Below, piece by piece: positions 48,091 through 58,752 of a stretch of 64,000 nucleotides of DNA. Source of the stretch: Pyrus communis (Eukaryota > Streptophyta > Magnoliopsida > Rosales > Rosaceae); NCBI RefSeq assembly GCF_963583255.1, contig NC_084805.1, positions 3,861,060 through 3,925,059 on the forward strand, in the 5' to 3' direction. A model generated the notes under the pieces. The model did not search any database and was not told where the DNA came from. It was given only the letters and a program-made list of their open reading frames with translations. How positions within the stretch are numbered: the stretch's first letter is position 1; the number at the start of each line of letters is the position of its first letter. Both the position numbers and the translations under genes were made by a program.

Positions 48091-48404
48091 TGGATTAACA
48101 TGGATTTAGATATATACGTTTACAACCTAGTCGTCGATTTGCTTTTATGAAAAGTTCTATCTATGTATATTTGAAATGTTTGCGAGCTAACGTTATGCGC
48201 TATTATATTTGCAACTGTAGCAGTGTGGTGCAGCTAGTTTGGGTTAGCGCACTCAAGAGGAGGTTTTGTTACCTTTTATTGCTAATTTGTATTCCGATGA
48301 TGCTCTGATGTTTTATGTATGAGTTCCAATAGACTCTGTATTTTGTACCGCTACGTCATTTTGGCACATCAATTCGTGGCGTATCTCGTAATCAAGGCGT
48401 GACA

Positions 48405-48741
48405 CAAATTACCCTCACACACCACTCCACATACATTTTCATTTTGTTGAAATATAGTACATTACCCATTAATTAGTACTTTGGTGCATTTATCTGTTTG
48501 GAAGCCTGAACGACCTTTGTGGTTACATGCATGAAATCACTTTGCATAACCAGTAAGTTGACTTACAAAAAGAAAAACTCAACCAAATGAATTTAACATT
48601 ACACATTTGTATTTAGTTTCACATATTTGCTAATAATCTGTGATCACGACGACACTCGAGAGAGGAGAGAGTAATTCGATGACCATCTACTTGTAATCGA
48701 TGTCTCCCAGAAAGCCGAGGATATTAGAGCAACTGCCGGAT
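48405..48741. other. 3' flank of the ERV46 gene
   Basis: Between the right target site of the long LTR and the ERV46 stop codon. It must contain the ERV46 3' UTR (minus strand). No other feature is seen. Confidence 0.5.
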
Positions 48742-51700
48742 TCACCCAAATTTTCCAGCTTCCATCTTCCTAATTGCTCTTTGACCGTAATATATAAACG
48801 AATCTACAAGTCCTGCAACGGTAAATATACCTAGAAGAAAGTCGAGGTTTATATCACTTGTTAGAAGTCTTTAAGTAAAAACATAACCACAAAAAAGATA
48901 GAACAGTGTGTTCATTCAGAAATGCTTATATTTGAAGTTTGAATCAAATGGTTATAACACTTGCAGAAAGATTTTGAGGACTTATCATATACTGTGTTAG
49001 TTTCTTCGACATACATCAATGCATGTAAGAATGGGCTAGATTACCTCCAACTATGGCACAAATATGGGTCACGAAGTGTAAAAACGGAACATGTTCTTCT
49101 TTGAATGTGACCTGCAACAACAATAAAACGTAAAGATGGTTTGCTATACAGGGCAGCTCATACTAGTGTTCATCTCAATAACATGATTATGAGCTACTTT
49201 ATTAACTGAAGTCATAAACCTGACAATTTTTCACATATTGTTCAGACTTACACTAGAAACAAGAAGGCTTCTTTCCCCCGTATTTGGGGAATAGTTCAAA
49301 TACACTAGAAATGGAGCATACATAAGGTTCCACATCTCTAAAAATCCTACTGGTTTTTGAGTGTGGCATGAGAGTCAGTTTTATATTGCATCACTATTCT
49401 GAGTCATGTCGATGTGCTCTCATGTCAATTTCCAGTCCGAATCTTATCCTTAACAAGAAAAAGAAAAACCAACAGATCTATTTTCAGTTAAGAAAAAAAA
49501 TTATAATCAGATAAAGGGAAGAGCATTCTGAGGATAAAAGTATATTTTCTGCTGGGGTTCATCAGTCAGCCCATAGTTTTTCCCCCACATTCGTAGATTC
49601 TCCATCTAACACGTTAGTCCCAGGTACGAGCTTCAACTCTTGAATTAAGTCACAACCTCTACTAATATTAATAGATGTTGGCCTAATTGTCCCGATTCTT
49701 ATTAAAGGGTTATTAGGAGTTCTGTAAATGAGATACCACTCAAACAAACTAGAGACCATACAATTTCCTTGTTGTTCTCGCTCTCCACGTCTCTAATACT
49801 ATCATCAATATTCCTCTCCTATTTTTGTGTTCTATTCTGTGGGTAATCGATCAAGACTTGGGTTCTCATTTGTCGTTGATGTGCACAACAAACCAGAAAT
49901 TCTGTGAGGCTTTATATTGCATCTCAAAGTTGTATGCACTGCCATAACTTGCACATAAGGAGGCAAATAGATAATACTCCAATATATTTAACACCTTCAC
50001 ATTTATGAACCCATTCAATATTGCCTCTCCCTAAAACAATGAAATTCATCATTTCTCAATAAAACAAGGTGAAAGGACAAAGTTAACTCGCACGTGAGGT
50101 GCACGTGCATCCTTTTGGACCAATAATCGATGAAATTTTTAATTTTGGGCTAAATTTCTAACATGCTTCACCGCAAATGTTTAGTGTCAACTGTTTTACC
50201 ATGAGCCATCTTGAGAGTTGACACCACAAGGAAGGGTTATGAGATTTATAAGGCTCACTTGTCTTACTGAAATAATAGTGGTGCGAAGACAAAGTTAACC
50301 TCACACATGAGGCTCGCATGCATCCTTCAGATGAAGAATCCACAAAAATTTCAATTTTGGGCTAAATTGTTATCAGGCTTCATCACAAGGGTTTGAATGC
50401 CAATTTCCGTACCCTATGGGCCATTTTGAGACTAGTCTCTAATAACAGGGATGATTTATGCAATTTGGCCTTTTTGTTTTCATTAGTTTCCCCAACTTGC
50501 TTCCACAAACATAGAATGTTTTCACCGTGGAAAGTCTAAACTTTTATCTTTTTTACGTAATTACCAGAGAAGGAAAGCACAAAAAAGCAAATTAAGAAAA
50601 ATGGGCACACCACCATAATTATCAAAGACACTACATCCGATTTAGAATACCACGTTACATGTGGACCAGGAAACACACCTTAATTGGAGAAAGATCATAA
50701 TAGAAGAAAACTCCCGGTGGCAATTGAGAGTGTCCCAGCTCTGAACTCTTATAATGCTCTGTCACAGAGTACTATACCATACAAATTTGACTACATATCA
50801 GGGCAGATGTGATGGAAAACACAAACCAAAAAAATTCAACAAGCTTAAAAGTACCTGATTTGAGCGAATTGTACGGCCTCTAATATTGGTGTATAGCGTA
50901 GGGACCACCTGCAAAGTATAAATTAAGTGTCAAAATATCCTCACTGATTAATAACTACTCTTAAAGAAACAGTACAAATGCAAATAATAACTTGCTCGCA
51001 ATCCTGTGTGGTCATTATTCCGAGAAAGCAATGAAATTCCAGAAATCATTCAACAGAGTTCCTGGAAAGGATAACCATATAGCAACACCCAAATTAATTT
51101 ACTGATAATACCAACCTTGATGAAATACTGGTACATACCACCTGGTCTTTCCTGCATCCATTGTACACTGAAAATGCAGTAAGAAAATAACATAAAAGAT
51201 TCAAATTGCAACCATATGATATTGTATTTGACAACATATCAACAATATCTATTAAACTATCACCTAAAACATCCATATTTTGAAGTTGATGCCACTAAGA
51301 TTTCTTCAATTTATAAATAGCTAGGGATGGGTAGAAAGAAACAATTACCCATCAAGGGGATTTTGCATGCCAGGAAACTGGTCACCAAAAGCTAATCTGT
51401 TTATCTTGTGACTTATCTGTATCACGAAATATGAAACTGAAATCGTTGGCACATGCTTTTTACTAGAAAACAAAAAAATGAAAATTACAACAAAAAATGA
51501 TGGCAAAACTTATATTATACTTCATGATTATATTATTTTCTTTGCTACCAAAGAAAATAAAATGTTCCTTACATTGTAACTATCCATCTGGAAAGCCAGC
51601 AAATCATGGACATGAAAGTTAGACTGGTGAAAACTTTTTCCAGGCATAAAATGAAAATTTCCCGCGACTTTGTTAACTGCAAGGGATCCTTCAATATTAC

Positions 51701-54566
51701 ATCCTTCACCATCTTCATCTTTTATCTTTTGAATAAAACCTTCCCGTTCACACTGCAAACAAAAAGCACATTGATGATTAATATCAAAATAATGCCACAT
51801 AAACATCAAAAACTGTCCAAACTTAGGAGTAAAGGTGTTCAACAGATGGCTGTCAAGACCAGACCTATAGTGCGCCATGTCCCACTCGGGCCAGTCTTTA
51901 ATAATGCCCCGAATAACTTACACCTAAAACCTACCACACATGCAGCCCGGTTCACTCCAGGTCATACTGGCCCTTAAACGAGCAGGCCTGTTTACCTGTT
52001 TACTTAAAATATTGATTATGAAAAAATATTTATTCTTCTTAACGAGAGATGGTCTCTCTTATTGCTTATTCAAATTAAATTTATTAAGTAATTTTTTGGT
52101 GGATGTCACTACAGATATTGAAGTGAATTCAATGAGTAAGTGAAGTGCAGGTCTAAGAATCGTTGTAAAATTCGGTAACTGATGTAGTCAAAAGTCAACA
52201 TGCCACCTCTAGAGAGAAACTAACTTCCAACTTTGTAACCTTTTCTCAAACTTTTGTGCCCTGGAACCAAACCCCCACCTAAAAAAAAAAAAAAAAAAAA
52301 AAAAAACCAACAAAGGGAGTGGCAACTGTTTAATCACATTCACACCCCAGGAAGTAACCCACCTCTCCACCTTACTCTGATCGACAACGAGCACTCTTTA
52401 TTCACCTTTAAGCTGGAGTTCCCTCCCGCAAAAGCAGTCTACAACCACAACCGATAAAAGATTCTCCCAGACGATACCCTTGCTGTAGGATTTCAATAGT
52501 ATAAATATGTACTTTCTAATTGTATTTAGACAGACATAATGATTGTTTAATCATATTTTCTCCATGCGTATCTTCTTTTCTCTGAATCTTTCTTCTATCT
52601 CGGTCTTCCTCTATATTTCTGTTCTACTCCTCTGTCTTATCTTGGATTCTACTCGGCCTTTCTATTTCTTTCTATCCTCTAGTTCTAAATTCTAAATTCA
52701 AGTTACTTGTTCTACATCAATGGCATTTACATTATGGAACACGATGATAGAGTGAGAGGTCCCAGTGCTTTGTCTGCTCAAGTTCTCTTGGAGTATATGT
52801 ACTATATTCCGATGGGTACTCGGGTCCATTGGGATGGAAAGAAGCCTTTGAATTGAGCAACATGAAGGAATTATCCAAATGTTGTTGAACATGTCTCAAT
52901 AATAGATTTGCTAGGCTTGTGATGGGTCTTTGTCATCTTTTTGGAACATTATCATCTTTATGTACCTACCTCTTGCCAGGAATTCCGCAGAGATTGTAAC
53001 ACACAAACTCATTATATAAAAAAATATTATGCACACTTTTCTTGTTCATTTAATTTTTAACTCAAAAGCAATGCGAACGTAGGACCTTATGAAAAGGTAA
53101 AGTAAAATAATAGGAAAGTGTTTATTTGTGTGTCAATTTGATACTAATGCAAGCATTATCACCAAGCATATGGCTTGCATCTACAGTTGTCCTTGAGCCT
53201 ATGGCTTAGAACCCAATATCAGCCCCAGATACTTCACAGCCCATCTGCCCACTTCACCACCACCAGACCATAGCTGGCTTCTCCACTTTTCTTTATGGGG
53301 TGTCAATACCTGAATCGAAGATTTTCCTCTATTCATCTTCAGTCCCGAAGTAGTACAGAAAACTTCCAGTACAATCAATAATTTTCTCAAATTTTGATCA
53401 TTCTTGGAAAGTAAAAGAATTGTATCATCCACAAACTGCAAATAAGAAATCTCCACTTCTTTCCTACCACCTATCAAACCCTTTACCAGATCTCCTTGGC
53501 TCTTTTCACCAATGTACTCAACCCATCCACCACGACATTAAATAAAAAAGCGGATGGGAGATCTGCTTGCCTTAACCCTCTAGATGCTCCAAACTTACTC
53601 CTCAGTCTCCCATTGATTAAAACTGAAAATTAGCTGTAAACAAAAATCCCCTTATCCTCAGCCTCCTTGCCTTAACACTTCTTTTCAATTTTTCGGAGAT
53701 GTCCAAAACTTCTTAGGTATAAAATTTCAGATACAGATCTCGAAGAAAGAAACTGTGCCCCAGCCAATTATTAACTTTCTCAGTCAATTTGGTATGTCAT
53801 CAGACTCACAAGAAGAGACATTTGTAATATGAAAACTTATTGGTGTAATATGCCCATGTTTATACCAGTCAACCAGATCGCACAAAGAAAAATCCTAAGT
53901 TTCTATGACCTAACCTGGTCTATCAAATCTGCATTCGTCAGTGCCCAGCCTTTTTTCCTATATGCCTCTTGAACTTCATCACACGAGTTGCAGCATTCAT
54001 CATCAGACTGCATAAGAAAGAAAAAGGAAGAGATTAAAGGACAATGGAAGAACATCTCGTTGATGCACGCTTCAAGATTACTAATTCTCTAATCAGTTTA
54101 ACTAAAACAGAATTGCCAAAATATGAAATAACAAAACAAGAATATTTGATCAAATGTTAATGAATCAAGCATGCAGGACATTTACGAATAAGGCAATTTG
54201 CATTCGTGTACATATGTTAAGGAAGCAAGTTGGACAAAACCAACTTATTTAAAAGATTTGGTAAGCTGTGCCACCTTCTTAATCTACATCCTCTGCACTA
54301 AAAAATAAATTTACTGGTCATGCTAAGGACTCATACACATACGCATTCTTCAAACATGGCGCTATCGAAATGTATTTTTCAGTTTGTGATAGGGAATCCT
54401 TATAACTTAGTGGAGATTTTACAGGAATTGAGCTTTTGAACGGTTTCTTAGTAATAACATTTCCCCTTGACAGCTTTTGCAGTATCCCAAGGTTAATGGA
54501 ATTTTCTGGAAAAAAATGTTTACAAGGAGAGAACAAGGATCACTAGGCGTTCTATGAAACCACTAA

Positions 54567-54601
<35 letters not shown>

Positions 54602-57357
54602 GCCTGTCAGGCACTCAAAGAGTTCTCTATGGTTTTGTTTTGGGCTTCTTTCTGGGAATCTGTACCTGCGGCTGCGGAGTCTAGAGAGCTCCAAAATTGG
54701 AGGCAGATCATCTGGGACCAAACATGGTGTCCCTAGCATTATTGTTCCAAATAAAAAAGAACTATTATTAACACAAGGAATGGAAGAAAATCATTTATAC
54801 CGTTTCTGCTCCAAAGCACGATCCACAATATTTTTCATTATTCTCAAGCCTTCCACCATGCCTTTGCAAGGGGCTCTCAATCTGCATTAGAGAATTAAAA
54901 TGAAAGTGAATAAATAAATTAAAGGATCAGGGTACCAATCAAACAAGGAATAAGAAACAAAATATTCTGTTTCGTATTCCTTGTTCGCTTCCCTCCCAAA
55001 AAAATGAACAAGGATTGCAACAAAAAAACCTATGTATTATCTACTTTCATTTCTTCCATTTACGAAGGGGTGATCAGGTTCTTTCCCCTTCTTTCGTTTT
55101 CACTGATGGGTTCTTGTTTCAATGGGTCTGCTTTTAGATCTCTTTTATTAGGTGTTTTCTTGTGCACTACTCATGCAACAAAGGTGAACAAACTTGCAAA
55201 AGCAGTACCTTTTAAATGAAGTTTACCAAAAAATGGTGCATAAGGCACCGCCGCTAGAATATTTTTCTATAACAACATTTTCCATGTCAGTAAATAAGGC
55301 CAAATGCATTACTAATTCAAATCTGTAGTTCATATGCCTTGTCAAACTCTACCCATCATAAAAAAGAACCTAAATATTCAAGCGATGGTGCACTAGCACA
55401 TGCTATGATGAAGGGATGTATGGAATATTCACAAAGACAGTAAAGCATCTGCTACAAAGCCGTATGAAAGTATCAGAATCACATGATTAATTACAATTAT
55501 GGAAGATAGTGAATGCTGGTAATTTTAATCTAGCTGCACCCACAAAGAACCATGCAGCCACAGACAGAATAGTCAGATTATGAGGAATACGGATGAAAAT
55601 TTTGTTTGATATGCATCTGTGTGCACGTTATGAAGGGTTTTCTGTAATTCTACATGTTTTTTCCAAAAGCACAAAAACTGAACAGAGAGTAAAATACAAG
55701 TCATAATATTATGTTTACCAAATAATATAGACAGGTATTCAAACATGTACGATATGTAACCACTGCTTTCTGAAGAAAATGGCACAACATGTGTTCCCAC
55801 AAACCTTTGGTGCACCAATTCCATCCTTCTTAGCTTCTATTACATTACCATGCGCATCAATTCGTTTCTTGACTATATCGTGTCGCTGAAAGTAGATGTG
55901 TCATAAATTGTCAGTTAACAAAATAAGTGAGCATGACATTCAAGCAAGTTGGTCACTAGCGGTATGATTGTGATAAAAGTCAACAATAGGCATGTTCCTA
56001 ACACAATTGGAAGTATTAAGGAAAATAATTATCAAGAAGCAGCTGCCTGCGGTACATACTATGTCAAAATGCCGCTCTCCACTAATATCCATTGTGTCAA
56101 GACTGAGTAATGAGCATCGGATAGCTGGAAAAGTTACATCAAACTGCAGTTTCAAACAAGATACAGAGAATTAATAAATCTACAACCATTAACAATTATG
56201 AAGGACAAAAATTTTTACATGCAAAAGAACTACTCCATGCAAAAACCGAGATCAAATCTTCTGCACCCAAAATGGGTGTGGCCTCTTTGTGGCCCCAATC
56301 ATTGACTGACACATATTTATAAACTGAACTTTTCTTAATTTTGTTTTCATAAACTTAATATGTGTCAAGCAATGATGGAGGCCACAAGAGGCCACAACCA
56401 TTTTGGGTACAGAAGATTTGATCTTGTAAAAACCTATGACAGAGGTAAACCTATGAACGTAACATGTAAGATGGTGTTCTACAAAACTGATATCTGCAAA
56501 AGAAGTTTAATTTAATCTCCGAAGTTATTGGAAATGAAGATTTTGATATTTATCACCCCAGAAGGGAGTGGGGAGGAAGAAGGGGAGGATTACATTGATA
56601 TGTAGGGTTTCTCCTCTTGAAACATCTACAAGAAGCTTCGACTCTGTAACAGTGTGGAGGTATAGTCCTGCAAGCACAAACAAGTAAAAGAATTTATATG
56701 GTTAACATGTGGTCATAATAAGCACTCGAGCATTCGTCTCAACGCATTACACTATAGCAGTAAGAAGGGAAAAATTTTCAGCTTTACAAACAGATTTAAA
56801 CACGATTACTATTGTGCTGTTTTCTTATACACTTTTGATCCCCTGATGGATCACTGGCATTGGGTGGTTCTTACTATCAAAGAAAAATCACAGGAGGGAG
56901 TATGAAAGGTTAATTAAGGCGGGCTTCCAGCAGCTTAACGGTGGCGACATGAAGGAATAATAACATTAACCTATATAAGTTATCCCCTCTAAAAATCGTA
57001 AATATCAAGTCAACAAACTAAATTATATTTCTTCTGCTAACTTAATTGAATTATCCTAAAGAAACCCAAAACAATATCATTCAAGCCAACAGATAAAACC
57101 CACAACACTACAGCTCAATTTCTAAACTTGTAAAATACAGGAGGGAAAAAAAGCAAACTTAAGCAAAGGGTTGGAATTGGAATTGGAATTGCATATGATT
57201 ACACACCGAGCTCGGAGACGAAGAGGAAGAACATGAGGAGGGAAGATGCGAGGGTAATGATGCCACCAGAGAGCGTACGGCTGAAGAAATCGTCATTGAT
57301 TTTAGGGTAGGCGTCCAAACTCCTCAGCTTCTCAAGGATACCACCGTCCCTACCCAT
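48742..57357 (-). CDS. ERV46: ERV46/ERGIC3-like ER-Golgi cargo receptor
   Basis: Thirteen exons on minus: 57207-57357, 56594-56667, 56060-56143, 55805-55885, 54801-54881, 53915-54007, 51573-51752, 51349-51416, 51116-51167, 50855-50908, 50679-50771, 49045-49111, 48742-48830. They total 1167 nt (388 aa; the Arabidopsis At1g22200 product is about 386 aa). All junctions are GT-AG and in phase. The N-terminus (LRSLDAYPKINDDFFSRTLS) is that of the family. A membrane segment at residues 32-55 is followed by a lumenal domain with the paired-Cys motifs YCGSCFGAE and ECCNSCDEV and the block NKVAGNFHFMPGKSFHQSN. A second membrane segment lies near residues 340-370 (HICAIVGGIFTVAGLVDSF), then a short cytosolic tail ending KFG. 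Role: subunit of the Erv41-Erv46 receptor in COPII/COPI vesicles, needed for retrieval of ER residents lacking HDEL/KDEL. The gene appears intact. Confidence 0.95.
50073..50480 (-). repeat. Diverged ~215-bp tandem duplication in ERV46 intron 11
   Basis: GACAAAGTTAACTCGCACGT at 50077 is repeated as GACAAAGTTAACCTCACACA at 50289. Both are followed by GCATCCTT, AATTTTGGGCTAAATT and GGCTTCATCAC/TGCTTCACCGC blocks. Probably part of a degraded transposon. Confidence 0.72.
53190..53690 (-). mobile_element. LINE reverse-transcriptase remnant in ERV46 intron 6
   Basis: Minus strand: GLRQADLPSAFLFNVVVDGL (about 53510-53575) followed by SYLQFVDDTILLLSKNDQNL (53390-53450) and TSGLKMNRGKSS, matching the palm (xxDD box, here VDD) region of plant L1-type LINEs. 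The intron also contains poly(A) tracts such as 52281-52304. Only a fragment; ends unknown. Confidence 0.75.
54568..54599 (+). repeat. (CA)n microsatellite
   Basis: Sixteen CA units in ERV46 intron 5. A likely polymorphic marker. Confidence 0.97.
56248..56425. mobile_element. Hairpin MITE in ERV46 intron 2
   Basis: Arms of about 70 bases are inverted copies: the left starts GATCAAATCTTCTGCACCC and continues TGGCCTC.TTGTGGCC and TGACACATAT; the right is its reverse complement. The flanks carry AAAAACC (56241-56247 and 56428-56434), extendable to 8 of 9 bases, so a Mutator- or hAT-type origin fits. Confidence 0.82.
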
Positions 57358-57412
57358 TCGCCTCTCTCTGTCTGCGTGCCTGCCCTCTCTATCTCACCAG
57401 TCCACAACAAGG

Positions 57413-57436
57413 AAGGAAGGAAGGAAGGAAGGAAGG
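57413..57436 (+). repeat. (GGAA)n microsatellite in the ERV46 leader
   Basis: About six GGAA units roughly 55 bases upstream of the ERV46 ATG, in its 5' UTR or core promoter. Length changes could alter the leader. Confidence 0.9.
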
Positions 57437-57646
57437 ATGCTGCGATTCGGGAATTTCAATTCAGCAGAGACGACCCGACCAGACAGACAGAGACAGAGAC
57501 GGCCGGTTGACAAATTTTAATTTGAAATGTCACCGGCTATACTTATGTTTGTTGAACAAAAATTAATTGCAATTGTTTAAGGTTGTACCATTGAGACACC
57601 TATTTTTACATTTTACACCCTCTTGATATTTACATCTTACACCTTA

Positions 57647-58097
57647 GGAGATGTAGTCAAATTTGGATTTGAGAGGATTTTAAAAGACTTAAAAATCCTA
57701 GTGTAGTCAATTACAAGATTTTAAAGGATTTTAGAATCCATTCAAATTTAGGTGTAGTCAATTAAAGGATTTTAGAATCCTTTAAAATCTAGGTGTAGTT
57801 AATTAAAAGATTTTAAAGGATTTTAAAATCCATCCAAATTTAAGTGTATTAAAAAAAATTAAGATTTTGGAGGATTTCAATAAGTTGTGAATTTTGTGGG
57901 ATTTGAGAGCCAAAAGTATATATAACCAATACTAAAAAGAATCAAACCTCACCCCGTAAGATTTCAAATCCTTCCCCCACAATCCATTTAAATTCTTTAA
58001 AAATCCATATAAATTTTGTAGGATTCTTTAATTCTCTTAAATCCCATCAAATCTATCACTTTTAAAATCCTTTAAAATCTTAGTTTGACTACACCTC
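57647..58097. mobile_element. Tourist-like MITE with internal tandem repeats
   Basis: The ends GGAGATGTAGTCAAA and, in reverse complement, GAGGTGTAGTCAAA are flanked by TTA on both sides (57644-57646 and 58098-58100), which fits a PIF/Harbinger MITE. Inside, a unit of about 45-50 bases (GTGTAGTCAATTAAAGGATT, then TTAGAATCC..TTAAAATCTAG) is repeated three or four times and again in inverted form on the right. It lies between ERV46 and the NUG2 copy. Confidence 0.8.
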
Positions 58098-58159
58098 TTA
58101 ATTTTTCTCTATTATTTTTTTCGAGGTTATCAACGGTAAAAATTTGAGAAGATTGTTTA

Positions 58160-58467
58160 TGTAACATCCCACATCGCCCAGGGAGTGATCCTTAAATGTA
58201 TATTCTCATCTCTACCTAGCACGAGGCCTTTTGGGAGCTCACTGGCTTCGGGTTCTGTAGGAACTCCAAAGTTAAGCGAGAAGGGGGCTAGAGCAATCCC
58301 ATGATGGGTGACCCACTGAGAAGTTGCTCGAGAGTTCCCAAAAACAAAATCGTGAGGGAATGGTAAGCCCAAAGCGGACAATATCGGGTAAGCCCAAAGC
58401 GGACAATATTGTGCTACGGTGGTGGAGCGTGCCCGGGAAGTGATCCGCCCCGGGCCGGGATGTGAGA
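58160..58467 (+). mobile_element. Cassandra-type solo LTR with a 5S rRNA-like segment
   Basis: Starts TGTAACATCCCACATCG and ends CCGGGATGTGAGA (the usual terminal CA mutated to GA), with the perfect 5-bp target duplication GTTTA (58155-58159 and 58468-58472). At about 58260-58325 it contains a 5S-rRNA-like block: GAACTCCAAAGTTAAGCGAG, then GATGGGTGACCCACTGAGAA, which corresponds to the 5S A-box and C-box promoter. This is the defining feature of Cassandra TRIM elements. A 23-base phrase GGTAAGCCCAAAGCGGACAA is duplicated in tandem at 58362-58410. No coding capacity or second LTR is present. Confidence 0.93.
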
Positions 58468-58752
58468 GTTTAAGAAGTAAAAATAAATATGTGAATAGTA
58501 TCACTTTTATTCAAAATCTAAAGTTTTAATTTTATCATGTAAATCAATTTAATAGATAATTAAAAATGGTAAAAGATGTAAATCGATTTAATTTTAAATC
58601 TCATGATGTAAAATGTTATTAGCACATAAAATAAATAAATAAATAAATAAAGATACCATCCTAGTTTTTCTATATAACTGAAACCCTAAGATCAGGGTTT
58701 TGCTCAAGGCATTTCCGTCACGTTCTAGCAGCCAAACAGACCCACTGCAAAG

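Larger units (their letters stand above)
44740..48404 (+). mobile_element. Long solo LTR of a Gypsy-like element (3665 bp)
   Basis: Starts TGTGATATCCCGTCCTAAG, very close to the start of the 16962 LTR, and ends TCAAGGCGTGACA. It is flanked by the perfect 5-bp target duplication CAAAT (44735-44739 and 48405-48409). No gag-pol coding or primer-binding site was seen in between, so it looks like a solo LTR. The length fits long-LTR chromoviruses (Tekay-like), but some plant LTRs of this length also hold captured DNA. Two internal repeat arrays are described separately. Confidence 0.85.

Noticed and set aside
52440..52760. Possible end of a Copia LTR (CT-rich stretch followed by TACATCAATGGCATTTAC)
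   Set aside because: The primer-binding-like phrase differs from the usual TGGTATCAGAGC and no left end or target duplication was found.
56992..57200. Possible extra exon or alternative start in front of ERV46 exon 2
   Set aside because: Exon 1 at 57207-57357 already gives the full family N-terminus in the correct phase; nothing else resembles coding sequence.
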